A stretch of DNA of 64,000 nucleotides from Clavelina lepadiformis (lineage: Eukaryota; Chordata; Ascidiacea; Aplousobranchia; Clavelinidae), in the NCBI RefSeq assembly GCF_947623445.1, contig NC_135243.1, positions 7,256,501 through 7,320,500 on the forward strand. Reading direction: 5' to 3'. Shown in pieces: positions 46,075 to 57,500 of this stretch. Numbering within the stretch: position 1 is the stretch's first letter; every line of letters begins with the position of its first letter. Under the pieces are notes generated by a model. The model did not search any database. It was not told the origin of the DNA and saw nothing but the letters and a program-made list of their open reading frames with translations. A program made the translations under genes and the position numbers.

Positions 46075-49000
46075 GTGAAATGTTAATTTCAAGTTAATTA
46101 TGATGGGATTGCCAGGTAGCCTACATCACTTTGAGGTTTTATAAAATTTATTCGACACGTACGTTTCTCGATTAATTATTATCACTGCTTACATAAATCG
46201 CTTTTTTCTGTTCAAATCTGCTCCTATAAGCAAAACAGACCAGAAAATTTTATCACCAAGATTAAACTCGAAAATGGACTTCTAACCAGATTGATTGACA
46301 TCATTACCATCTAATATTAATACCAGTGGCTGTCAAAAAATCCCTGGTTTCTGGACAGTTTTTTACAATGTCAACTTTGATTTGTTGATTGTATCGACAG
46401 CACAAAATAAGTCCAGGTATAAATTAAAGCTTTCAATACTTCTAATTTCTATTGAAATAATTTAAATTAAAAATTACACAGTGAAACCACAGTATTATCT
46501 GCTTCTCGACAGAACCCTATCTACATTATGTGTGGCCGACCCTGCACACAGTCACAGCAAAACAACGGTACAGTTGCACTGTTTGCTGTAGAAACTCGAA
46601 ATTTGGTAACTTTTCATAAAAAATGTTCAGCTATGTTCATGTTTGTATTATAAAGTTTCATTTTGTAATTTTTGAGGTATTGTCATATTTTCATAATTTT
46701 GCCCTCTGCTGTCACCATGAGAGCATTGAAACGTACCGTTATCGTTTAATCTTTCACACACAACTAACTCGATTAACCTGTTCTCTTATGTTTTCGTCCC
46801 GAGGTCAGCTGGTTTTACAGGCAATTAAGCACAGTGAAAGCTCGGCGTAACGAAAAAAAACTTCTAGAAATGTATCACTTGTAGAAATACTTAATTTACA
46901 CTAAATGCACTTTCTTTAGTTTTGCAATTATGCTGTATACAAGAAGCCAGATGGTTTTGCTACTAACTCGTACAAATCCGATCAGTTTACAACGTATAGT
47001 TTTCGAGTAATTAACGATTAAAAATTTGTGTGCAGTGTCGGGCACACATAGTCAAAATAGTAATGTCGCTCAACCGGTTTAGATAGGGTTATATTACAGA
47101 CTATATTCTAAAAATACGTCATATGATTTACACTTCATATAACACGTTACACACGATCCTTTAAAGATCGAAAAAACACAAAGTGTTTTATATACCACAA
47201 ACTGTACACTGTGCACAACACTACACACTATACCGAAAACGTAGTTATAGAGACACTCTTTAGGGACGTTCCATACTGGTTTTGCGTCTGTGATGACAAC
47301 GCGTTGTTAAACTGTTCCTGTGCAAGGTACAGGAACTACAGTCAACAAATTCATTAGGACCCAAACTACACGCTCTCACAGTGTAAGTTGCGTATAACGG
47401 AAATCGAAAAAATCTTTCGGGTGGTTGACGTTTTCGCAAAATTTGTCTGTGATAGTTTCAAAAGTGTTTCTTTGTTGAAACAAAGTTGTTGAACAACAAT
47501 TTAAGAACGCTAAGTGTCCCACATTTGAAAGCTATTAACAGAAAGCGATACATTTTCAATACTATTTTACACTATCCATATTAAGATTAACATATAATTA
47601 TAACTTATGTAGTTTTGAGGTATAGTATCAGGTGGAGGAAAAAATGTCGCTTATTCCCGCATTACATAGCACTGGTGTGCCAAATGGAAAAAGTCAAGTT
47701 TGTAGGAGTAAGAGACATTGATACTTGTACAAATCAGAATCTTGTGAATATTTCCTTGCTCTGGTCACTCCAATTAATCAAATTATCGGACCAGCAATGG
47801 TTGAGGACTGATATGAAATGATCTGATTTTCTTTCAATTTACGAAGGAAATTTTTCTAATTAATATATAAAGAGTTTTATCACTTTATAAGTTCTGGCTT
47901 AACGCTCTTAGTAAGCTACAATTAAATTAACAAAAAAAAAACAAATCTGGCTCCTGATAACTTGTAATAAGCCAACACAGCATTTTGTATATTGGAACTT
48001 AAATCATGAAATATAAGAAGAAAAACAAACATTAGAAAGTTTAAGTTTGATTTTCATATGCAAAACAAGTTTATATAACCGATGAAAATAACTTATTAAT
48101 AAAAATTTCACAACTTTCTTAAACAGTTCCTAATGCAGGATCAACAGGGTGTTTCAAGTCGAACGTCATCAAATTCTAACCAGCAACATGTCCCAGCGTT
48201 TGCTTTAACTGGACATATTTTTTGTACCGAATCATTACTTGGTAAGTACCTGTAAAAGCTCGAATAACCATGGTGAAAAATCCGGATCCTTAAAATGAAG
48301 AGTTGTCTTTAAAAAGTATTTTGCTATTAGTTAGATTGGTTAGAAATCGTCAGCTCACACGTGTCTATGTTCATGCACAATTGAAAATACCAGAGTCCTA
48401 ACGAAGTCATCAAACTCGTGTCGCAAGTCACGTCGAGCCACATAAGGCAAATGAGACTCGATTGAGTTCAAGTCAATTGATATGCGAAGCGAAGCTGAAG
48501 AAAAAACTAAAATATCGTTTCTGTTATGGTGGTTGGCACCATGTTACCACCAGGCTTGGACCTTTTGTTTCTACTTTATCGCTTTGCTGAAACATTTACG
48601 TTCTTTTTCGTTAAATAGCGTTGATTGTTTTGCTTTTTAAATCTGTTCGCTGATTGCCATTTTATCATTCACTTTTATGTTAGTTTAGTTTCTCAGCTAT
48701 TCCATAATGTTGACACCGTTTTCTATACCTGTCGGCCCATCTGTCTTTGCAAAGGTGCTGGTGAGAAAGTCACATGACCCTGTTAGAAATCAAGATGAGA
48801 TTTTGTCAGATTCAGAATGGGTGACTCTCACTTCTCAAAAGGGCCAGCAAAAGTCTATCAGCCGTCGTCCAAGTTGATATATAGGGAATTAACGGTAAAA
48901 TTTACAAAGCAGTATAAATCTTTAAGTAACGTTGAAAATAATTCTCTTGGAACAATATACTTCATGATTATCTGCACAAATTAAAATTCTAACGTTCGAG

Positions 49001-52000
49001 TAAATCTGGGAGTGACGCTCCGGTTCGTGAAAACACTTAAAATTGATGAAGCTCGTGCCGAGTTTTTAGGCTCGTGTTCTACTCATCTCTAACAAAAGCC
49101 ATAATTTCTATTTATGAGATTGTTCCATTATGTGGCGCTAAAGTGCAATACTTTGGTCTTGAGACAATCGTAACCTTTATTCGTAATCGATTACCAATTG
49201 TTCGCGTTTTCTTGATGATGATATCTTGTTCAAGTAAATTCAAAATTCGTATTTAGTAATCGGTTGACTTTTCAACATTTTACTTCTTCGTTATACCAAA
49301 GACGACAGCAATCGATTTATTCGTAATAGCCTTGCTGTTAACACAAAATGTAATCGATGTCATTAGTATTTGTAACGACTAACGTTTATCTAATGCAGTC
49401 GTCAATCCTATTCTACATAGAATTGTGTCGTATACTGGTCAGCAGTTATGCACGGCCAACAAATAATAAATCAACATGTATTAACAGACTGCAAGGACAA
49501 TCAAGCATCGTTTATTGTTGCAAACAAGACCATTGAAATATTATAACAGCATTAACGCAGAACGAAAATGTTACCAAACATCATATTTTTGGGTAGAGGG
49601 CTGAATTTGAAATTTATTTTCGGCGTCAAAATTTTGCTATTTGCGCAAACAAAAAGAAGTGCAACCAAACATTCTGTCGTCATGATTAAGTTTCTCTCGC
49701 TGTACGTTTTGTTCTAACTTCAATCTGAAAGGCAACGTGTTAATACTATAAGGCTATAGAGCCAATTCGACCATATGAACAACATCATCACTCATCAGCC
49801 TATATGACATGGGCATGGCTGTCGAGTAATCATGGCTAAGCCTATGTTCTGCTCAGCACCGTCTTCTAACGGCCGTTGTGTACGATTTTTCCTATTTACC
49901 TTCACGTCACTTTTTGACAGCAAATTTGCTTCCGCTAAACATTTATTCGCATTACTTCAAGAAAACATACTCAGTGGAATACATTCAATTAAACAATGCA
50001 AAATGTTAACTAAATAAAGAATGGTGTCATTTTTTTTATTCATAAATGATGACTACAGTGACAAAATGCAACGCCAACGTAGGAGGCGTACGCGACAAAG
50101 CTTAAGTTATATGAAGTCGGCTATGAGTGGCATCCCTTGCAAACAAGACAAAAACCAGAATTGAGCAAAACTACAAACTATGAGTCAATTAAGTATGTTG
50201 GCTAAATTCAGATGATAAAGTGCGTTGGCAAGTATTTCGGTTTTTCTAGATTTCCATTTTCGTAATAAGAATTAACTCCAATATTTTCTGAAGTATATAA
50301 TTTCTTGTCGAAATTGTGCGTTGACGTCTTTTGTAGAAAATCGGGCATTACTTCCGATCGGAAACGTGCCAGAACATTGGATTTACGTCCCAGACATCAT
50401 CACCGTGTTGTACTACGGAAATGAAATAATTATTTAAGGGGACCGGCGTCTAACCGGTGATTAAAAATAGTAAAAAGTGCCCAGTCAACTGACTGTCTAC
50501 GGATGCCCGATTCCTAACGATCGCAAACTGGCACGTGGAGAATTACGTGGACAGTTTACGTTATTATGAACACGATAGATTTCTAGGAAAATGTCAAACG
50601 GATTGAATTTCGTGCTTAGAGTGCGTCAATCGCAATTGACAGAAAAAATTTGTGTCTGGTTCCCTCTCTGATCTTGCATAAGTTGTAGTGACAAAATCTG
50701 TGCACGAGTTCTTGTTTCAGTTGTCAGTAGACTAAACATGGCATCCTTTGCGGCAACAAAATACTGTATTTACAAATGCAATTTTTTAATGCCACTTCAA
50801 CGAACCACCACGAAAAACTTTTAGTTGAAATGAGAGAAAAAGCACCGATCCCAAAATATTAGCCTAAAATTGACATCGCCGGTTTACACTACAGAACACA
50901 AGTGTTGCAATGCTAATGATTGCAATAGCAAGATTTGATACGTGATGCAAAGATAAAATCACCATATATCTCTGTGACAATGAAACGAAATTCGTGCCAT
51001 GATAAACCCCATTTCTTCGCCTAGGCATTAAAAATTTCTCGATATGCGTAAAGTTGTTTTACATGTTAATACGAAACGTTTTTGTCGATGCACGAAACGC
51101 AATAAATCATGTATTGCTTGACGTTAAGTCCAAGAAATCTAATGACGGTTTGGAACAAGATCAAAATTTTTTTAATCAACATACGCAAGCAACTATAGTA
51201 GAGTATTGGCTCATAACCATATTGGAAATTTCACTATGGCTGAAACTATAAGGCTACAGATAACTTGGAACACATTTGGCCTAAGTGGAGTTGAATTGAA
51301 AGTAGTTTGAGCTTTAACCAAAGCAAACCTCGCAATTTCGCTCAAGAGATTAGCTTAAAAGTTCAGAAGTCTACAACACTCTACTTATTGCAGAAAAACA
51401 GAGCAGCAAAACATATGTAATCCTGTCAAAAGTAGCTATGTTTAAACGTTTTCTGCTAAATGCAACTGTGCCGTGAGTGACATGATTAGCCATAAACCTT
51501 TACGTGCAAAAATATAAACAATACTTGATTGAGCCACATTTCTTGCAACATCAACCTTTCGAACCAAAGTTCAAGAAATATGAAAATCATCACTTCAATA
51601 ACTATAAAACTCACACCCACAGAACGCATATATTTAGCATAACAGTAAAATAAAAGCGACGAAATTAGTCATGATTTAGTCACAATGTATTTACTCTATC
51701 ATATCAGTAATTAATCATTCATATTGTACAACATATTGTAAATATTTGAGTGAAATTACATAATCTCAGTCTTGAATATTAGCACAAGGCTTTAAAACAA
51801 TGGTTCAAAACCAGTCCTAAAACATCCTTTCAGCTACCCAGACTTGTCCTTACAGGTAAAAATTTAGTGCATTTTATAAAATAATGCAACCAATATAAAT
51901 ATTACTTGTGAGAGACCTATCTTTAAAGGAAATCACAGTAAATTTGTCATTTACAAGACTGGCAAAATAATTGTTCACACTAATCTATTAAAAAAGCAGA

Positions 52001-52086
52001 GAACAATAAACAAGTAGTACTATCCTACTATCCTGTGGGTGTCAAGTTATACAGTCAATATGACAACCCACTAGTAAAAATGGCCA
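46075..52086. other. Gene-poor interval between the CLCA-like gene and glyoxalase II
   Basis: About 6 kb without a convincing gene. A possible exon is at 48133-48241 and a 57-codon open frame at 48707-48880. Around 48386-49090 the ends look faintly like a degraded hAT (TTAGAGATGAGTAGAACACG at the right end, read inward), but no matching left end or target duplication was found. Nothing else is recognisable. Confidence 0.45.
48133..48241 (+). other. Possible orphan first exon
   Basis: From ATG 48133 an open frame of 36 codons, rich in Ser, Asn and Gln (SSRTSSNSNQQH), runs into a perfect donor, TTG|GTAAGT, after 48241. A polypyrimidine tract precedes it. No in-frame downstream exon was found: the open frame at 48707-48880 needs a different phase. 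It could be a chance donor or part of a relic. Confidence 0.2.
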
Positions 52087-52092
52087 TTTATT
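52087..52092 (-). terminator. Candidate poly(A) signal of glyoxalase II
   Basis: AATAAA on the minus strand, 199 bp past the stop codon. Confidence 0.4.
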
Positions 52093-52291
52093 TGGAAGGC
52101 TTCCTAAAGAATGGGTGTTGAATTTGACTTGGTAGTAAAACAGTCTGAGAACCACTGTTTGAAGCAAGGTCTTCAGTATTTAAACTCAATTAAACACTTA
52201 AACATATGTTCAAAAAAGTCTGGCACCAATGAATTGCAAATGGTGGGTTTACGAAGTACTGAAAATGCTCAGACCAGAAATAAATAAATAC

Positions 52292-53143
52292 TTAAACCTT
52301 TGGCTTAAAATTATCCTTTTCATTTCGTAGAAATCCCATTGTTTTTATTCCATCCGAGGTATGGCACCTCCTTTGGACCACAGGATCATTAACTCTCATA
52401 AATGGATTATATTCTAACTCCTCACCAATGGTGGAAGGTATGGTTGGTAAATTTTCCATTCTCTGTTTCATTGCCCATTGAAGTTTATTTTGCACACTGG
52501 GGTTGTCTGGTTCAGCAAATTTAGCATACTTCAAGTTGCTTACGCTGTATTCATGGCCGCAGTAAACTTTGGTATTGCTTGGGAGCTTTGACAGGATGTT
52601 CACCAAAGCATGGTACATTTCGGAAGGCGTCCCCTCGAAAAATTTTCCACAACCAGCCAAAAAGAGAGTATCTCCAGTGAACACTGCAGCAGGCTCTTCA
52701 TTAGACTCAACGAAGTAACAAATATGACCAGATGTGTGACATGGTGTAAACAGGCTTCTCACAGAGAGCGAGCCAATTTTAAAGCAGAAGTCATGAGCCA
52801 AAGGTGTAGTAACTCCAGCAATTCTGGTGTCCCCTCCATACACGGTTAAACCTTTGACTTTCGCGATTATGTCCTCGTTTCCACCAGCGTGATCCCAGTG
52901 ATGGTGGGTTGTAAGCACCGTAGTCAACTTGACACCTTCGTCGGCTGCAGCTTTTATAATCTTATCAGGCTCAACAGGGTCCACTGCTGCTGCTTCATTA
53001 GTGGTTTCATCCACCAACAAATACATGTAATTATCCTCTAACGCCGGTACAATCTTAACCCTCATGTTTTTTAAATAACTATTAAACGGCTTCGAATGGT
53101 AAGTCAACAACCTTTTCGCAATATCGAACACAATCTTAACCAT
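52292..53143 (-). CDS. hagh: Hydroxyacylglutathione hydrolase (glyoxalase II)
   Basis: Hydrolyses S-D-lactoylglutathione to D-lactate and glutathione, the second step of methylglyoxal detoxification. The 283-residue single-exon protein has the metallo-beta-lactamase metal motif THHHWDH (residues 79-85), further ligands in TPCHTSGH, FTGDTLF and VYCGHEY, and the C-terminal glyoxalase II helical region with NPFMRV. The first ATG is at 53143; the frame is open further upstream but without an ATG. Residues 1-26 are basic and amphipathic, like a mitochondrial presequence. A second Met (residue 27, codon at 53065-53063) begins MRVKIVPALEDNYMYLL, where the cytosolic form starts in mammals. An acceptor-like TTTGTATTGCAG lies about 17 bp before the first ATG, suggesting a 5'-UTR intron or spliced leader. 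No introns in the coding region. Confidence 0.95.
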   Translation of the reverse strand: MVKIVFDIAKRLLTYHSKPFNSYLKNMRVKIVPALEDNYMYLLVDETTNEAAAVDPVEPDKIIKAAADEGVKLTTVLTTHHHWDHAGGNEDIIAKVKGLTVYGGDTRIAGVTTPLAHDFCFKIGSLSVRSLFTPCHTSGHICYFVESNEEPAAVFTGDTLFLAGCGKFFEGTPSEMYHALVNILSKLPSNTKVYCGHEYSVSNLKYAKFAEPDNPSVQNKLQWAMKQRMENLPTIPSTIGEELEYNPFMRVNDPVVQRRCHTSDGIKTMGFLRNEKDNFKPKV

Positions 53144-53221
53144 TCTTGGCAAGAACACTGCTGCAATACAAACGATTTTAGCATCACGAGCGAGCACACC
53201 TTCGATTTGTTTGCTTGGCAA

Positions 53222-54577
53222 ACAAAGTCAAACGCAGTCATGCGTATCAGTTTATGTTTCCAAAAAACTTTTTAAAAATATTATAAAATATTTAAAAATT
53301 TGTAAGCATGTGGCACTTTAAGTTAAGGGGCTGAAAGCCCATCTGAAGGCCTATCTTAAACAATACAAAATAACATTTTTCAACTTGCATTTGCTACTAA
53401 ACAAGTCCGGTCACCTAGCTGAGTTTTTGTATCCACCAAGAAGTAGAATAAACATACTTAATGCAGTATTTTGAGCAAATTCTCGTATCTGGAATTTTCA
53501 CACCAAATACTTAAACTTTGAAACAACTTTTTTCCTTACATTTTCCAAAAAAAGCAGCCAAAAAGCCTTAATTTTGAACCAACACAAAATGTCAACTTTA
53601 GCCTGGGCCTACACTCAGCATACGTCATAACAACAACAAACCAACACAAATTAACGTAACATGCGCACTGGACCGGAACTATTTATGCAACCTTCGTCAC
53701 AATCGCCAAGTCGCCGTTTCAAAACTGTTTAAAATGGTATTACAGCCCTTTAAGGATAATGTGTTTCATCATTCAGAATGATAATATATATAAAATAAAA
53801 ACTAACAATATACTAAAATAAAAACTAGCAAAACTACCGGTCCTGGTACCGGTTCAGTCCTGGTCTTGTATTGTCGTGGAAAGTGCACAATATTTATAAA
53901 ATAAACGTAGGTCTATTCTTGCATTTTTGCAGCTATAAACTACCATAGTCCTCATAAGATCATGAATAATTTCAATGAAATTATCAAGATATACAAAAAG
54001 TATTTTGATTTTTCAGATAAATTTCAAAAGATGTAAGTTATATATATAAGTTTTAGGCATTATACCAGAGATGATTCATAGCAGGCACTCTGCAAACTGA
54101 TAAGAGACATTCCTAGTTTTCTACAGTAAATTGAACAAGCAGTTTTTCTTTCTGAGTGGTGTATTTACGCAATGTGTGAAGCGCGCATGTCGAAATTAAA
54201 TAAGTGACACAAGATAAAAGGAACAAAGCAAAAAACATTATAAGATAAAACATGATTCATAAGTTATAGGATACGAACTACCCTTAGAACAACTTGACTA
54301 CGATGGGTTAGGTTAAGGGCGTCAAGATAAAACACCTTGAAAAAATATGCAATAACTGAAGAAACCGAGTACAACGGAAAAGGAAAAGCGCCATAATGCA
54401 GGGTTACACTTTAAGCGTTTTACTATGGCACAGTGTCGAGCACTCTGCGGTAACGACAAGCGAAATATAAGAAATAATGTTTCCAGAACATTATAAGCCT
54501 TGCGTGAAATATTTTGGCGAGAAAGCAAGGGATCGTTTTTCCCAGGAGGACGCAGCTAAAGTCAACTGGCACCAAAT
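53222..54577. other. Intergenic DNA upstream of glyoxalase II
   Basis: Contains the glyoxalase II promoter at its left end and the 3' flank of the sushi/VWA gene at its right. No gene is recognised. In particular, I saw no trypsin-like protease exon here. Confidence 0.5.
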
Positions 54578-57500
54578 TTAAGGGATGTGCAAGCGCACGA
54601 CTTCTTGAAAATCGTCTGTTTCCTCTCCACAGTTGGGAGTGTCGCAAAGATGCTTCATCACATGGTCCGCGATTTCCTTGGTCAGTCCTTCGTATCCTCT
54701 TCGGACGAACATCACGTTTTTGAAGGAGCCGGCCACTTCCCGAAGTTCGTCCAAATCGACGTAATCAAAGTTGGAATCCGGTTCGATACCCAGCGCGAAG
54801 ATCTAACAGGAAACGTGTATAGGGTTAAACCAAGTCTTAATATAAATACCACAGCAAACGCCTTGAAGGAATTTCCCGTTTAGTTTCAGTTCATTTAGAA
54901 AGAGCTAACGGCGGTTTCTGAGTATTACAATCTGTAGTTAATGGAAATGTGCGTTATTTATATAAATGACTCGTTGTTTCGAGGATGCATTAAACGTTGT
55001 CGGTCTAAACTTATATCTTTACCGTGGCTTTTTCTCGCAACTTCTTGGCTGGTCCCAAAACGTCATCAGTTGCCCGACCGTCGGTGATGACTAGAACAAC
55101 GTTCTTTGCTTTACGGCGTTCTCCATTTCTACGTTTAAAAATTTCGAAATTGACGTAATCGAGTGCTTTCCCTGTGTTGGTTGCTGAAAAGAGAAAAAGG
55201 ATGTTTTAAAAATATGCAAAGCAGAACTTCCTAGGATGTTATGTTCGGTACAGTGACGTTGTGGTCTCTATGGACATGTTATGTAGGTCAAGAGAGATTG
55301 TTTTTTGCAGTGCTAAGGTTGGTTGTTTTTGAAAATTTAAACTGATTTAGAATAACACAGTTTGAGAGATTTTTGTATCTTCTTAACTATTAACAGTTAA
55401 CAATCCATCGTCCATATAACCAGACCACAACATCCAGATGTTAATATTATCAACACATCATCACTCATTTGATAAGTTTTAACTTTCAATAAATTCAACG
55501 AATGAATAATTTCATTCATTCAGCTTACTTTCTGCTTGCCACTGGAACCGGACGTTGTTGATATTTTTGATCAATTGCTTTTGACGATTAAGGAATTTGT
55601 TGAATAATATTTTCGATTTTAGGTCGACATCTTTGCTGTAAGATATCACAGACACCCTTGCGGCTCCGTCACCAATTTCAACCTCTCTGTACAGTTCACA
55701 AAAAACTTAGCATTACAAACTATTTAATTTCTGCAAGCACTAGAAACAAACTATATGATTCAGAGAGAAACAAAACCATGTAAAAATAATAAACCGCATT
55801 AATAAGTTTATCTGCGATTTTGAATGCAAAGGAAAATTCACTGGAAACAGATTTACCTTAGAAAATCTCGGACAAATTTCAAAAGCCTGTCCCAGTTCGC
55901 GGCACCAATAGAACCAGAAGAATCAAGCACAATAGCGAGGTCCATGACTGTAACGGGACAATGACCTGCAAAAGAAAATCTCACATTTCAATCCATTTTT
56001 AAAACAAGCATAAAACTGGTTCCACGACAATTAACCGTGGGAAAATGACCGCGAACAAACTCACCGGGGACAACTGACCGGGGGACAACTGACCGTGACG
56101 CAAATTTACCTAGAACCAACTGACCTTAAATCATATTATCACTTAAATCATATAATTTGAATAAACAACAATGCTAATTTGCGTAAAAAATAAAAATAAA
56201 ATGCGTAGCGGTTGATTTGTGTCGCCGGCCAATTTGTTGCCGGTCAGTTGACCACGACCAATTGTCGCCGGTGAATTTGTTCACGGTCAATTGACGTGAT
56301 CCCCATAAAACTACCGTAAAATAGCCAAATAAAACTCGCAGTTCAACAGTCTTTTGAAAGTTGGCAAAATTACTTACGGACGCAACAAGCTGGCATCGAG
56401 TTCCACATTGTGTCTTCCATGCAAGTGATTTCGGTTCTGTTGTCGGGAAAAAGACGTCTGCCTTCGTCGCATTCAACCGTACACCGTGATCCGATTTCGT
56501 AATCGTTAGTACATGTCACCTCCCCGCCGTCTACCTTGCCAAAGTCGTCACAAAGGTTGTCGCCTGCAAGAAAAAATGTTTTGATATTTAGATAATACGC
56601 CCGTGTTAAAGTTTCCTTTAAGATTGTGCTGGGCGGTACCAGTTAACCACTATACGACGTTACAGCAGCTGAGCCAGGTATTTAACCTTAATCTTAACCG
56701 CGAAGTCTTAACAAATCACAAACAGCGCGGCTAGAATACTGCGATCTAGCAAAGTTTAACATATATAACCAGTTTAACTGGTAATACTGAGAGAGAATGT
56801 GCAAAATATCTAAGAACAGTGTCTTCTCTAGTTGAACTTACGGACACAAGTAGGTGGAGCTCTGTTGAACCTCGGGGCCTTAGCCAAGGAATCGTAAACA
56901 CACTCAGCATCTTCGTCTCCGTCAAGCAAGTAACCTATAAAAGTAAAAGTTGTGAGTCTACTGCACTGATATCCACTGCTACAATTACGCAATGAGAAGG
57001 TCATTGTGACGTAATCAAACCTACCTTCTTGACAGTCGTATCGGCATTGCGTTTCAACTTCGACTGCACCGTCAACCTCCGCTCCGTTGCAATGTCTCAA
57101 TCCAAAGTCCGAAAGAGGAGGAAGCGTGCAATACCTTGGGACACAAATGGGAGCTTCCTCATCGAATCTGGAAAATTTTACATCAGCATAGTGGACGCAG
57201 GTGGAGTCCTTTGATCCGTCCAACATATAACCTAGAAAATAATCAAATATATTAAATGAATGGATGATAATAAAGTTCAAAGTCGGGATGTTAACCGACA
57301 TGTTGCCTCAAATAACAGTTAATAGTTAACATAAGTTAATAGCATAACTAGTACAAGGTTATTATATAGAGCGATATTAACCTACAAACAATACCAACCT
57401 TCGTCGCAATCAAAGTAGCATCGAGTTCCAACCTCCACCGACTCCTCCAGAACTTCCGGATCACAAACTTGGGAGCCAAATTTAGGAGTTTCGAGAAGTT

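Noticed and set aside
53144-53221. A 309-residue glyoxalase II starting at 53221
   Set aside because: The codon there is TTG, not ATG. The first ATG in frame is at 53143, just after an acceptor-like site.
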